From: an uncultured Aquimarina sp.
GTDB taxonomy: Bacteria; Bacteroidota; Bacteroidia; Flavobacteriales; Flavobacteriaceae
DNA length: 64,000 nucleotides
Direction: 5' to 3'
Assembly: GCA_947501475.1 (NCBI GenBank)
Contig: CANMWA010000005.1
Span: 1 to 64,000, forward strand
The position numbers and the translations under genes were made by a program. The notes below the pieces were generated by a model. The model saw only the letters and a program-made list of their open reading frames with translations, had not been told where the DNA came from and made no database searches. Below, one piece after another: positions 19,589-30,011 of this stretch (its first letter is position 1; the number at the start of each line of letters is the position of its first letter).

Positions 19589-20605
19589 TTGAATTTATTA
19601 AGAAAAATACTTTTGCCAGTGGTTCCGATCTATTTTTTTGTGACTTGGATACGAAATAAGATGTATGATCTTGGAATAAAAAAATCAAAAACGTATAACT
19701 TTCCTGTTATAGCTGTAGGAAATCTTAGTGTTGGAGGAACTGGGAAATCTCCGATGGTCGAGTATTTGATTCGACTACTTATGGATAAAGTAAAAGTGGC
19801 AACACTTAGTAGGGGGTATAAAAGAGAAACAAAAGGATTTCAATTGGTAACTGCTTTTTCTACAGTAAAGGAAGTAGGTGATGAGCCACTACAATTTAAA
19901 AGTAAATATGAAGATATTGTTGTAGCGGTTGATGGGGATAGACGTAATGGGATTACTAATCTTCAAAAAGTAAAACCTACCCCCGAGGTAATTATACTGG
20001 ATGATGCTTATCAACACCGCAAGGTTACTGCTGGTTTTTATATCTTGTTAACATCCTACCATGATCTTTATTGTAATGATATTGTTTTGCCTACTGGTAA
20101 TTTAAGGGAATCAAAAAAAGGGGCTAGTCGCGCAGATATTATTATTGTGACTAAGTGTCCAGTAGATTTATCTATTGAAGAGCGAAAAATAATTGAAAAA
20201 AAGCTTACAATAGCACCAAATCAGAGTTTGTTTTTTGCTGGTATTAATTATAGTAGTGAGATTGTAAACGTTTCAAGTAAAAGAAGTATTGATGCTGTTA
20301 GGGATTGTTCTTTTACCTTGGTTACTGGTATTGCGAATCCCAAACCTCTTGTTCATTATTATAATTCTTTAGCATTAAGATTTGATCATATTAATTTTCC
20401 GGATCATCATAATTTTTCTAAAAAAGAATTAGAGGAATTAAATACAAATGAGTTTATAATTACTACAGAGAAAGATTATATGAGACTGGCTCCTTATTTT
20501 TCTGAAGAAAAACTTTGGTATCAACCTATTGAGATGAAGTTTATTGAAGATGAAATTTCTTTTGATAATCAGATTCTCGAGCACATAAAAAAATGGGATC
20601 TATAG
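19589..20605 (+). CDS. lpxK: Tetraacyldisaccharide 4'-kinase (TTG start)
   Basis: PVIAVGNLSVGGTGKSPMVEYLIRLL; LSRGYKRETKGF; GDEPLQFKSK; LDDAYQHRKV. Confidence 0.95.
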   Translation: MNLLRKILLPVVPIYFFVTWIRNKMYDLGIKKSKTYNFPVIAVGNLSVGGTGKSPMVEYLIRLLMDKVKVATLSRGYKRETKGFQLVTAFSTVKEVGDEPLQFKSKYEDIVVAVDGDRRNGITNLQKVKPTPEVIILDDAYQHRKVTAGFYILLTSYHDLYCNDIVLPTGNLRESKKGASRADIIIVTKCPVDLSIEERKIIEKKLTIAPNQSLFFAGINYSSEIVNVSSKRSIDAVRDCSFTLVTGIANPKPLVHYYNSLALRFDHINFPDHHNFSKKELEELNTNEFIITTEKDYMRLAPYFSEEKLWYQPIEMKFIEDEISFDNQILEHIKKWDL

Positions 20606-20618
20606 ATCCCATTTTTTT
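20587..20618 (+). terminator. Intrinsic terminator whose hairpin loop contains the lpxK stop codon
   Basis: AAAAAAATGGGATC-TATA-GATCCCATTTTTTT; TAG stop at 20603-20605. Confidence 0.8.
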
Positions 20619-20704
20619 ATGTGTTCTGGCTAATTCAAAATAAACTTAATGTCTTTAAGTTTTTATTTATTATTATCAAGAGTTGTGCCAGATACAATGT
20701 TTTT

Positions 20705-22927
20705 TTATGAACTCGTTTGTTTTTTTACTAATGCTTTATGAAGTTTTGTAAAAAACTCTTCTGTTTTATATGGTTTAGGAATAATATCATTAAATCCATT
20801 GTCGTAAAACTCATCTAAATTATCATCAAGAGTAACTGCTGTTAATGCTATAATTGGTATTTCGGTATTAAATTTCCGAATCTGTTTGGTTGCTTCAATT
20901 CCACTTATTCCTGGCATGTGGATATCCATGAGGATTAAGTCAAAATTTGTTTCTTTTACTTTATTTACAGCAATATCACCATTGTCGGCAACATCACATT
21001 TTATTTTACTTTTCTCTAAAATTTTTCTAGTGATCAATTGATTAATCTTATTGTCTTCTACAATTAATATGTGCTTATCTATTAACACATCATAATTTAT
21101 TTTCTTTGCTTGTTCCTCAAAGTCTAAGTTTTTGTCTTCAAAAATTTCGAATTTAAGATCAAATAAAAATTTAGATCCCTTGCCTAACTCACTCATTAAC
21201 TTAATTTCACTATCCATAAGCGATAATAAGTTTTTTACAATCGATAGGCCTAACCCTGTTCCTCCAAATTTTCTATTGATTTGTACAGATCCTTGAGTAA
21301 AGTTTTCGAATATGCTCTGTTGTTTCTTTTCTGAAATACCTACACCATTATCTTCGATTTCAAAGTTTAAGAATACTTTATTATCTATCTGGTTGGTATT
21401 TGTAACACGTATCCAAATATCTCCATTTTGCGTAAATTTTATAGAATTACCTATTAAATTAATTAAGATTTGTGATATTTTTAATGGATCTCCCTTTAAT
21501 TTTGTAGGGATAGCGTCATCAAATTCATAATGTAGTTTGTTGTTTCTATCTTTTGCAGATTTCCCTAATGCGATCAATACATCATTAATTCGTTTTTTTA
21601 GATTAAACGATGTGTTCTCTATTTCTACTTTGTTGGCTTCAAGTTTGTTAAGATCGAGTATGTTGTTTATTAATGATAATAGGTATTCTCCAGAAAATTT
21701 GAGAGAATTGAGATGTTCTTTTTGATTTGGAGTAGGACTTTCTTCTAGTAATAGATGTGTTAATCCTGTAACCGCATATAGTGGTGTTCTTAACTCATGA
21801 GTAATAGTGGATAGGAACTGTACTTTAGCCTCACTTGCTCTTTCTGCATTTTCTTTTGCAAGAATTAATTCGGTATTTTTATTTTGTAACAATTCATTAG
21901 CACGGGCTCTTAAATTATTGTTTTTATATAAAGAAAGTGTGAGTAATGATAGAATTGTTATAAGTGCAATGCTTAATATAGTTGTGAGTCTTCCTAATTT
22001 TAGAGATTTTTGTTGTTGTATGTTTTCTTCTGTTAGTTCTTCAATTAAGACATTATTTTCATTGAGGTTTAATTTTGCTCCAGCTTCTTGAGCTATTATC
22101 TCTTTATTGATATTGAATAAAGAGTCTTTAATTTTTTGGTGAGCTTTTAGATTCTTTAAAGAGAATGAATGGTTTTCTTTTTTCTCATAAATTATACTGT
22201 AAAGCTTAAAACATTCTGATCGTATTTCAGAAAACTTTTTCTCTTTACCTATTTGCATTGCCAAATTATTTGTTTGTTCTGCTTCATCTACAAGATCTAA
22301 AGCCAATTGAGCTTTAGCTTTATTAGTGTACAATTTTGCTTTGAAATAATTTAGATTATAGGAATCAATTATTGGAAGACCACTATTAAAATGTTTTATC
22401 GCTAATTTTGGTTGATCTTGAGCAAGAGCTAAAATTCCTAAATTAAGTTTAACAGGTCCTTCAAGCCCTTTTATATCGATTTTGGCTGTAAGTATAAGAG
22501 CAGTTTTAAGTACATCTTGGGCGACATCAAACTTTTTTAATTTTGTTGCTATAGAACCATACAAAGAATAAGAATGTGCTAGCATGTTCTCATCATTTAA
22601 TTCTTTTTGAATTTGTATTGCGTCAAGAATTTGTTCTTCAGCTTTTTTGAGATCACCTAATTCTCGATATAGCTTAGCCAATACCATTTTGGTCTTTGTG
22701 TTATATGCTTTACTTTGATCTTGAGGAGTAAGATTTTTTGCTATTATAACATTAGAAAGGGCTTTTTCTAATTGGGATCTGTCAATAGCTCGCGAAGCTT
22801 CTATTAAATAGTGATCAATAGTATCATTCGTTTGATTGTTTTTTTCAGCTTCAGCAGTTTGTGCAGAACCAAAAAAACAACAAATGAGTAAAAGTTTTAT
22901 TATAAAATATCTGATTGGGGTTGGCAT
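20705..22927 (-). CDS. Hybrid sensor histidine kinase / response regulator with N-terminal TPR region
   Basis: FLSTITHELRTPLYAVTGLTHLL; NGVGISEKKQ; GTGLGLSIVKNLL; receiver domain HILIVEDNKINQLI...DLILMDIHMPGISG. Confidence 0.94.
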   Translation of the reverse strand: MPTPIRYFIIKLLLICCFFGSAQTAEAEKNNQTNDTIDHYLIEASRAIDRSQLEKALSNVIIAKNLTPQDQSKAYNTKTKMVLAKLYRELGDLKKAEEQILDAIQIQKELNDENMLAHSYSLYGSIATKLKKFDVAQDVLKTALILTAKIDIKGLEGPVKLNLGILALAQDQPKLAIKHFNSGLPIIDSYNLNYFKAKLYTNKAKAQLALDLVDEAEQTNNLAMQIGKEKKFSEIRSECFKLYSIIYEKKENHSFSLKNLKAHQKIKDSLFNINKEIIAQEAGAKLNLNENNVLIEELTEENIQQQKSLKLGRLTTILSIALITILSLLTLSLYKNNNLRARANELLQNKNTELILAKENAERASEAKVQFLSTITHELRTPLYAVTGLTHLLLEESPTPNQKEHLNSLKFSGEYLLSLINNILDLNKLEANKVEIENTSFNLKKRINDVLIALGKSAKDRNNKLHYEFDDAIPTKLKGDPLKISQILINLIGNSIKFTQNGDIWIRVTNTNQIDNKVFLNFEIEDNGVGISEKKQQSIFENFTQGSVQINRKFGGTGLGLSIVKNLLSLMDSEIKLMSELGKGSKFLFDLKFEIFEDKNLDFEEQAKKINYDVLIDKHILIVEDNKINQLITRKILEKSKIKCDVADNGDIAVNKVKETNFDLILMDIHMPGISGIEATKQIRKFNTEIPIIALTAVTLDDNLDEFYDNGFNDIIPKPYKTEEFFTKLHKALVKKQTSS

Positions 22928-22957
22928 TTTTCCTCTGAAATATGTCAACTAATATAG

Positions 22958-23962
22958 TTATTTCTTATTTATGTTAATAATTAAATCAATTAATCTGTTG
23001 CTATAACCAATTTCATTATCATACCAGCCTATGATTTTTACCATTTTCCCTATTACAGATGTCATTAAAGAATCGAATACACATGAATGGGGGTTGCCTA
23101 TGATGTCAACAGACACAATAGGGTCTTCTGTATAGGCAATAATACCTTTGAGATAGGAGTTAGAAGCCACTTTAAATGCTTGATTAATTTCTTGAATTGA
23201 AGTTTCTTTTTTTACATTAAATGTAATATCAGTTAGAGATCCATTTGGAACAGGAACTCTAATTCCGCACCCACCTATAACAGTACTCAATTCTGGAAAA
23301 ATTTTGGTCAATGCTTTTGCTGCACCTGTTGTAGTTGGCACGATAGATTGGCTTGCAGCTCTAGCTCTTCTTAGATCTCTATGAGGTTGATCATGTAGAC
23401 TTTGGTCTGTAGTATAACTATGTATAGTAGTGATATAGGCTTGCTCAATCCCACATAAATCATTAATCACTTTGATCATTGGAGCAGCATTATTTGTAGT
23501 GCATGAAGCATTTGATAGAATCGTTTCAGATCCATCTAAAATATCATCATTTACACCTAGAACCACTGTTTTAATACTATCTTCTTCGGAAGGAGCTGAT
23601 AGAATGACTTTTTTTGCCCCCGCCATTAGATGTTTTTTTGCGTCTTTTTTAGTTTTAAACTTTCCAGTAGCTTCAATAACAATATCTACTTCAAATGCAT
23701 CCCAATTGCAGTTTTCTGGATTTTTTTCATTTAGTAGGGGTATAGGTTTATTGTCTACTACAATATGATCTTTTGTATGTGATATTTCTATCGGTAAAAC
23801 GCCATGAATACTATCATACTTTAATAAATGACTTAAGGTTTTTGTATCTGCAAGATCATTAATTGCTACAACTTCAATACTTTGGTGATTGATTAATAGC
23901 CTAAAAAGGGTACGGCCTATCCTTCCAAAACCATTAATTGCAATCTTTATAGGTGTATTCAT
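22958..23962 (-). CDS. gap: Type I glyceraldehyde-3-phosphate dehydrogenase
   Basis: IKIAINGFGRIGRTLFRLL; LSNASCTTNNAAPMIKVI; WYDNEIGYSNRLIDL. Confidence 0.95.
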   Translation of the reverse strand: MNTPIKIAINGFGRIGRTLFRLLINHQSIEVVAINDLADTKTLSHLLKYDSIHGVLPIEISHTKDHIVVDNKPIPLLNEKNPENCNWDAFEVDIVIEATGKFKTKKDAKKHLMAGAKKVILSAPSEEDSIKTVVLGVNDDILDGSETILSNASCTTNNAAPMIKVINDLCGIEQAYITTIHSYTTDQSLHDQPHRDLRRARAASQSIVPTTTGAAKALTKIFPELSTVIGGCGIRVPVPNGSLTDITFNVKKETSIQEINQAFKVASNSYLKGIIAYTEDPIVSVDIIGNPHSCVFDSLMTSVIGKMVKIIGWYDNEIGYSNRLIDLIININKK

Positions 23963-23991
23963 TAAATCCTTAAATTATTTCAGTTTTTGGA

Positions 23992-24864
23992 TTATGTTAA
24001 GTGCTTTTGGGCTTTATATGAAGATCTTACTAGGGCACCACTTTCTACATGTCTAAATCCCATTTCTAACCCTATTTCTTCATATTTCTTGAATTGATCA
24101 GGAGTTATAAATTCTTTTACAGGTAAGTGTTTTTTACTTGGTTGTAAATATTGACCAATAGTCACAATATCTAAATTTACTTCTCTAAGATCTTTGAGCG
24201 TTTGAATTACCTCTTCTTCTTTTTCTCCTAGTCCAAGCATAATACCACTTTTGGTACGATTTATACCATTTTCTTTAAGATATTGAAGTACTTGTAGGCT
24301 TTGTTCGTATTTGGCCTGAATTCGAACTTCTCGAGTTAACCGTTTTACGGTTTCCATGTTATGAGATACGACTTCAGGTTTTACAGCTATGATTCTATCA
24401 ATATTTTTAGTTTTTCCTTGAAAATCAGGTATTAATGTTTCTAATGTAGTTTCGGGGTTCATTCTTCGAATAGCTTGAATCGTCTCTGCCCATATAATAG
24501 ATCCCCCATCGGCTAAATCATCTCTGTCTACAGAAGTTACAACGGCATGTTTTATATTCATTATTTTTATTGAACGAGCTACTTTTTCTGGCTCTTCCCA
24601 ATCTACGGTTTCTGGTCTTCCAGTTTTTACACCACAAAACCCACAAGATCGAGTACAAATATTACCGAGTATCATAAAAGTTGCAGTGCCTTCGCTCCAA
24701 CATTCACCCATATTTGGGCAGCTTCCAGAAGTACAGATGGTGTGTAAGTTATATTTATCTACAAGACCTCTAAGTTCAGTGTATTTTTTTCCAGTAGGCA
24801 GTTTTACTCGTAGCCACTTTGGTTTCCCTTTTGGAGGAGCTACAGTAGTAACATCATTATTCAT
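23992..24864 (-). CDS. lipA: Lipoyl synthase
   Basis: CTSGSCPNMGECWSEGTATFMILGNICTRSCGFCGVKTGRP. Confidence 0.97.
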   Translation of the reverse strand: MNNDVTTVAPPKGKPKWLRVKLPTGKKYTELRGLVDKYNLHTICTSGSCPNMGECWSEGTATFMILGNICTRSCGFCGVKTGRPETVDWEEPEKVARSIKIMNIKHAVVTSVDRDDLADGGSIIWAETIQAIRRMNPETTLETLIPDFQGKTKNIDRIIAVKPEVVSHNMETVKRLTREVRIQAKYEQSLQVLQYLKENGINRTKSGIMLGLGEKEEEVIQTLKDLREVNLDIVTIGQYLQPSKKHLPVKEFITPDQFKKYEEIGLEMGFRHVESGALVRSSYKAQKHLT

Positions 24865-25091
24865 ACAAGCAATATTTTAAACAAAAATACAAAGAAAGCT
24901 TATATTAATAAGAAGTTTTAGATAAAGTTAGGATTCATGCATTATTAAGAGAAGTAACTAATAGTTGTAACGAGAGTTTGATTTTTAATTTCCCCTTAGT
25001 TTTTCTCGGTAATAGCTCATACATAAAGTTTTAACATCAGGTTAAAATTAAGTTAACATAAAATTTTTTTGCAATTTCAAAGTTATCTTTT

Positions 25092-25346
25092 TTGAAAAAA
25101 AGAGGAAAAAAAATGATGACAGAAGAATTGGTTAGTCTTAAAAAAAGACATAACAATAGAAAACGTGTAGAAAAGTGGTTAGTGTCTAATCATAGGTATA
25201 TTAATATTACTGCCATTGAAAAAGAAATATCTGCACCTAAAGGGCTGGTTCAAAAATTTGTTAAGTATGATAAAAAGATCCATGATAAATGGATTGAGCC
25301 ATTATATAGTGTAATAAAAACATTTACCTCTTTTACACTTAGATAA
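25092..25346 (+). CDS. Small basic hypothetical protein (likely start 25113 or 25116)
   Basis: 84-aa ORF, Lys/Arg-rich; convergent with the sigma factor gene; no family recognised. Confidence 0.55.
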   Translation: MKKRGKKMMTEELVSLKKRHNNRKRVEKWLVSNHRYINITAIEKEISAPKGLVQKFVKYDKKIHDKWIEPLYSVIKTFTSFTLR

Positions 25347-25350
25347 CACC

Positions 25351-25902
25351 TTAATTTTTGGTGTTTGTGATTATTTCAGATAAAAGTTTTCTGGCTCTCA
25401 GGAGTTTAACTTTTACATTATTTATAGGTTCTTCAAGTTTTTCTGCAATTTCTTTATAACTTAATTCCTGAAAATAACGATAATTTATAACTTCTTGGTA
25501 GTGAGGTTTTAGTTGTTTTATATAGCGCAGTAATTGTGCTAAATTTTGTTCTGTAATGAGTTTATCCTCTGGAGTTGGGTTGTCATCAATTATTCTGTAA
25601 ACAGCATCGTCTACTTGAGTTGTAGTTTTTGATTGTATGGATGCATTCTTTTTTCTTAATAAATCAATGTGAATATTTTTAGAGATTTGAATCAACCATG
25701 TTTTGAAGCTATATTCTTCATTAAATGTTTGGATTTTATCAAAAGCTCTAGAAAAGCTTTGTATGGTTATGTCTTCAGCTTCATATTCATTTTGAGTTCT
25801 TTTCAATTGAAAATTATAAACATCATTCCAGAATCTATCCAACAGGTAATTAAAGGATATTTGATTTCCTTTTTTTGCTTTCTTAATGTGATCTTCTAAC
25901 AC
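25351..25902 (-). CDS. ECF-type RNA polymerase sigma factor
   Basis: EAEDITIQSFSRAFDKIQTFNEEYSFKTWLIQISKNIHIDLLRKK; YRYFQELSYKEIAEKLEEPINNVKVKLLRARKLL. Confidence 0.93.
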   Translation of the reverse strand: MLEDHIKKAKKGNQISFNYLLDRFWNDVYNFQLKRTQNEYEAEDITIQSFSRAFDKIQTFNEEYSFKTWLIQISKNIHIDLLRKKNASIQSKTTTQVDDAVYRIIDDNPTPEDKLITEQNLAQLLRYIKQLKPHYQEVINYRYFQELSYKEIAEKLEEPINNVKVKLLRARKLLSEIITNTKN

Positions 25903-25954
25903 GATAGAACGTTCTTTTTTTAATAAAAATTAGTTGAATGTATCAGAGGCTATA

Positions 25955-26158
25955 TTAAGAATGATCTTCTTCATTACAATTAGAAAATTGATCAGGTGTT
26001 TTTCCGCATAGAGAACAAGATTCTCCCTCTTTATTTAAAAATGGACTTTGGCTAGCACAAGTGCCAGCAAATTTACCATCCTTTTTTGCCCATAATTTAA
26101 TTGCTATACCACCAAATGCCAATAACAATAATCCTATAGTAAGTAGTAAAAGTTTCAT
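25955..26158 (-). CDS. Small membrane protein with Cys-rich C-terminus
   Basis: One TM helix, then AGTCASQSPFLNKEGESCSLCGKTPDQFSNC. Confidence 0.65.
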   Translation of the reverse strand: MKLLLLTIGLLLLAFGGIAIKLWAKKDGKFAGTCASQSPFLNKEGESCSLCGKTPDQFSNCNEEDHS

Positions 26159-26293
26159 AGAAATAAAAAAATCAAAATTTGGTTACAAAGATACAAAGAA
26201 TGTATGTCTATGCATATGTTAGGCAAAAAATAAGAATAAATAGTATAAGTAATCTACTTGATGTGTTAAAATGGAAATGTTTTTTGATACTAC

Positions 26294-27310
26294 TTATTGT
26301 ATAATGTTAACTTCTATTTCAAGACTAATATCAAACTTTTCATGAATCTCGTTTTGTATTTTTTTTGAAATATCAAGTATTTCATGACCAGATGCGTTTC
26401 CATAATTTACTAAAACTAAAGCTTGTTTTTGGTGTACGCCTGCATCTCCCCATCGTTTACCCTTAAAGCCTGATTGTTCGATCAACCATCCGGCTGGTAC
26501 TTTTATGTAATTCTGATCTATTTTATAAGAAGGAATATCGGGATATGATTTTTGAAGTTCTAAAAAATGCTGAATAGAGATTATTGGATTTTTAAAGAAA
26601 CTACCACTGTTTCCTATTTCTGAAGGATCTGGAAGCTTATTTTTTCTTATATGGATTACTGCTTCAGATACATCTTTAATAGTTGGTTTCTGTATGCCCC
26701 TATCTGTTATTGCATTTTCAATAGCACCATAACTGGTATTAAGGCGATGATTTTTTTTTGTTAACTTAAAAGTTACTCTGGTAATAATATACTTCCCTTT
26801 TACTTCATTTTTAAAAATCGAATTTCGATAATCAAATTTACAATCTTCATTAGAAAAGAGGTGCTTTTCTCCGGTTGTTGTATGAATTGCTTCACAGCTT
26901 ACAAATGTATCCTTAAGTTCTACGCCGTAAGCTCCAATATTTTGTATTGGGGCACTACCTACATACCCAGGTATTAATGATAGATTCTCTAATCCACCAT
27001 AATCATTGTGAATACAATATTGTACAAAATCATGCCAGTTCTCTCCAGCTGTAGCAGATATTACTACATGATCTTTGGTTTCTTCGATAACATCAATTCC
27101 TCGTATAGCAATATGCAATACTAGTGCATCAATGTTTTTTGTGAGCAACATATTGCTTCCTCCGCTTAAAACGAATAGCTCTCTATAATTTTTGTCAAAA
27201 AGTATACTTTTAAGTTCAGACTCTGATGTGACACTTACAAACTCGGTAGCATTAACATCAATGCCAAAGGTGTTGTATTCTTTTAATGATTTATTATACT
27301 CAATTTTCAT
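26294..27310 (-). CDS. murB: UDP-N-acetylmuramate dehydrogenase
   Basis: NTFGIDVNATEFVSV; VLSGGSNMLL; IPGYVGSAPIQNIGAYGVEL; GNSGSFFKNP. Confidence 0.96.
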   Translation of the reverse strand: MKIEYNKSLKEYNTFGIDVNATEFVSVTSESELKSILFDKNYRELFVLSGGSNMLLTKNIDALVLHIAIRGIDVIEETKDHVVISATAGENWHDFVQYCIHNDYGGLENLSLIPGYVGSAPIQNIGAYGVELKDTFVSCEAIHTTTGEKHLFSNEDCKFDYRNSIFKNEVKGKYIITRVTFKLTKKNHRLNTSYGAIENAITDRGIQKPTIKDVSEAVIHIRKNKLPDPSEIGNSGSFFKNPIISIQHFLELQKSYPDIPSYKIDQNYIKVPAGWLIEQSGFKGKRWGDAGVHQKQALVLVNYGNASGHEILDISKKIQNEIHEKFDISLEIEVNIIQ

Positions 27311-28500
27311 TGATCATTATACTTTTCTAATGCTAATCGCAATATTTCTATTGCTTTTTTCAAATCTCTGCGGTTAAGTACATATGCTATTCGTACTTGA
27401 TTTTTTCCTTCATTTGGGCTTGAATAAAACCCAGATGCAGGTGCTAACATAACAGTTTGCTTGTTAAAATCAAAGGTATCTAAAAGCCATTCTGCAAAAT
27501 GATCAGTATTTTTTACGGGTAATTCGGCAATACAGTAAAAAGCTCCTTTGGGTACTGAGACTTTTACACCAGGGATTTTTCTAAGTCCAGCAACTAAGGT
27601 GTCTCTTCTTGATTTATATTTGGCGACCGATTCTGTATAATAAGATTCGGGTGCTTCTAATGCTGCTTCACTGGCTATTTGCGCTAGTGTTGGAGGGCTT
27701 AATCTTGCTTGTGCAAATTTCATAGCCGTTTCTATTACACTTTTATTTTTACTAACTAAACAACCTATTCGTGCACCACACATGCTATATCGCTTTGAAA
27801 CAGAATCAACTACAATGGCATGATCATCGAGCTCTTTTTCTTGTAAAATTGAATAGTGTTCTGATCCATCATAAACAAATTCACGATACACCTCGTCAGA
27901 GATCAAAAACAAGTCATATTTGATCGCTAGTTTGGATAGTTGTTTTATTTCTTCTCTGCTATAAAGATACCCAGTTGGATTACCAGGATTACAAATCAAG
28001 ATAGCTTTGGTTTTATCGGTAATTAATTTTTCGAATTCTGAGATAGATGGTAAAGCAAACCCAGTTTCTAATTTAGAGATTACAGGAACCACTGTAATTG
28101 TTGATTGAGTAGAAAAACTGTAGTAATTAGCGTAAAAAGGCTCGGGAACTATAATTTCGTCTCCTGGATCGGTAATACTACCCATCGTAAATATTAAAGC
28201 TTCACTACCACCAGTAGTAACCAAAATATCATCAGACGAAATTGTAATATCGTGCTTGGCATAATAACCCGCTAGTTTTTTTCTGAAACTTTCGAATCCA
28301 GCCGAGTGACTATAAGAGAGCACTTCTATTTTATGATTTCTTACAGCATCCATGGCTTCAATAGGGGTCTTGATATCTGGCTGACCTATATTTAAATGAT
28401 ATATATGTTTGCCCTCTTTTGCTGCTTTTTCTGCAAAAGGAACCAATTTTCGGATTGGTGATTCGGGCATTGCTTTGCCTTTACGTGATACTATTGGCAT
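27307..28500 (-). CDS. Pyridoxal phosphate-dependent aminotransferase (class I/II)
   Basis: YHLNIGQPDIKTP; NPGNPTGYLYSREEI; ISDEVYREFVYDG; DSVSKRYSMCGARIGCL. Confidence 0.94.
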   Translation of the reverse strand: MPIVSRKGKAMPESPIRKLVPFAEKAAKEGKHIYHLNIGQPDIKTPIEAMDAVRNHKIEVLSYSHSAGFESFRKKLAGYYAKHDITISSDDILVTTGGSEALIFTMGSITDPGDEIIVPEPFYANYYSFSTQSTITVVPVISKLETGFALPSISEFEKLITDKTKAILICNPGNPTGYLYSREEIKQLSKLAIKYDLFLISDEVYREFVYDGSEHYSILQEKELDDHAIVVDSVSKRYSMCGARIGCLVSKNKSVIETAMKFAQARLSPPTLAQIASEAALEAPESYYTESVAKYKSRRDTLVAGLRKIPGVKVSVPKGAFYCIAELPVKNTDHFAEWLLDTFDFNKQTVMLAPASGFYSSPNEGKNQVRIAYVLNRRDLKKAIEILRLALEKYNDQ

Positions 28501-28605
28501 CTGAGATAACTTAAAAGAATAAAATAGCAGTAAATTTCTTAAATATTTTAAGAAATAGGTGCATTATTGAAATGATTTTTCAAGTATTTTTCTATATTTA
28601 GCATA

Positions 28606-29952
28606 ATGAAGATTTTATCATTGAATTTTTATCATTTTCTTAAAGGCAGAATTATAATAGTACTGCTATTATTTAATTCTTCACTTTTTGCTCAAGCTAA
28701 CTTCAAATTACCATCTGGTATAAAAAATGATAAAATTAAGTTTAGACTAGCAAATAACTTAATTATTGTTCCTATTTATGTTAATGGAGTAGAGCTTTCG
28801 TTTATTCTTGATACAGGTGTAGGGTCTACAATTATTTTTAGTGTTGATAATAAAAGTTCTTTAGAGCTTAAAAATGCTTCAAAGATTTATTTAAGAGGTC
28901 TAGGGGATGGAGAACCTGTTGAAGCTATAAAATCTATCAACAATGAGGTAAGAATAGGGAAAGCTACAAGCTATAACCATAGAGTTTATTTAGTTTTTGA
29001 TGAATCAATTAATTTTTCGCCCAGAATGGGTTTTCCAGTGCATGGTATAATTGGTTATGACTTTTTTAAGGATTTTATTTTAGACATAAATTATTCAAGA
29101 AAAGTTATTAAAATATATAATCCGGAATATTATACGTACAAAGAATGTAAAAAATGTTACCAAACGGATATTGAGTTTAGAGATAACAAAAGACCATTTG
29201 TAAAAGCAAAATACAAAACAGACAAAGAACTAATTGATATAAATCTACTTTTAGATTCAGGATCAGGCTCCTCATTATGGCTATTTGAAAATAAAGAAAA
29301 AGGGATATACGTATCTAATAATTCATTTAGAGATTTTTTGGGTAAAGGTTTTAATGGTGATATCTATGGGGAAAGAACCAAAATAGAAGAGCTTCGTATT
29401 GGTGATTTTGTAATGAAAGATGTTACTACTTCATTCCCAGATTCGATTTATATACAAGGGATATCACTTAATAATAGGCAAGGTTCATTAGGAGGCAATG
29501 TATTGAAGAGATTCAATCTTATTTTGGATTACCCTAATGAAAAAATATCTTTTAAAAAGAATAACCTTTTTAGTAAACCTTTTTATTATAATATGAGTGG
29601 ACTTACAATCCAACATAGTGGTTTTCTAATTTCAAAAAATTTTACTGAAAAAAATAGATTCTATTTAGGAATAGATAAAATAGAGAGTAAAAAAATATAT
29701 GAACTTTCTAATAATTTTGTTCTGCAGCCAAAATATGAAATTTCCGATGTGAGGCCTAACTCTCCAGCAGATCTTGTAGGACTTAAAAATGGAGATATTA
29801 TTTTAGAAATTAATGGAAAAGACTCATATACATATGAATTATCAGAGCTTAATGACTTATTTTATTTTGAAGAAGGGAAAAGAATAAAGTTAAAAGTTCA
29901 ACGATTGGGAGTGCAAATGACTTTTCAATTCTTTCTTAAGAAAGTGATTTAA
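28606..29952 (+). CDS. Retropepsin-like aspartyl protease with C-terminal PDZ domain
   Basis: FILDTGVGSTIIFS and LLLDSGSGSSLWLF aspartyl motifs; ISDVRPNSPADLVGLKNGDIILEINGKD PDZ. Confidence 0.85.
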   Translation: MKILSLNFYHFLKGRIIIVLLLFNSSLFAQANFKLPSGIKNDKIKFRLANNLIIVPIYVNGVELSFILDTGVGSTIIFSVDNKSSLELKNASKIYLRGLGDGEPVEAIKSINNEVRIGKATSYNHRVYLVFDESINFSPRMGFPVHGIIGYDFFKDFILDINYSRKVIKIYNPEYYTYKECKKCYQTDIEFRDNKRPFVKAKYKTDKELIDINLLLDSGSGSSLWLFENKEKGIYVSNNSFRDFLGKGFNGDIYGERTKIEELRIGDFVMKDVTTSFPDSIYIQGISLNNRQGSLGGNVLKRFNLILDYPNEKISFKKNNLFSKPFYYNMSGLTIQHSGFLISKNFTEKNRFYLGIDKIESKKIYELSNNFVLQPKYEISDVRPNSPADLVGLKNGDIILEINGKDSYTYELSELNDLFYFEEGKRIKLKVQRLGVQMTFQFFLKKVI

Positions 29953-29954
29953 TT

Positions 29955-29990
29955 AAAAAGGCTTGGTTATTATAATAACCAAGCCTTTTT
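29955..29990 (+). terminator. Intrinsic terminator
   Basis: AAAAAGGCTTGGTTAT-TATA-ATAACCAAGCCTTTTT. Confidence 0.85.
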
Positions 29991-30011
29991 AATATACTAA
30001 GATCGTTGTTT

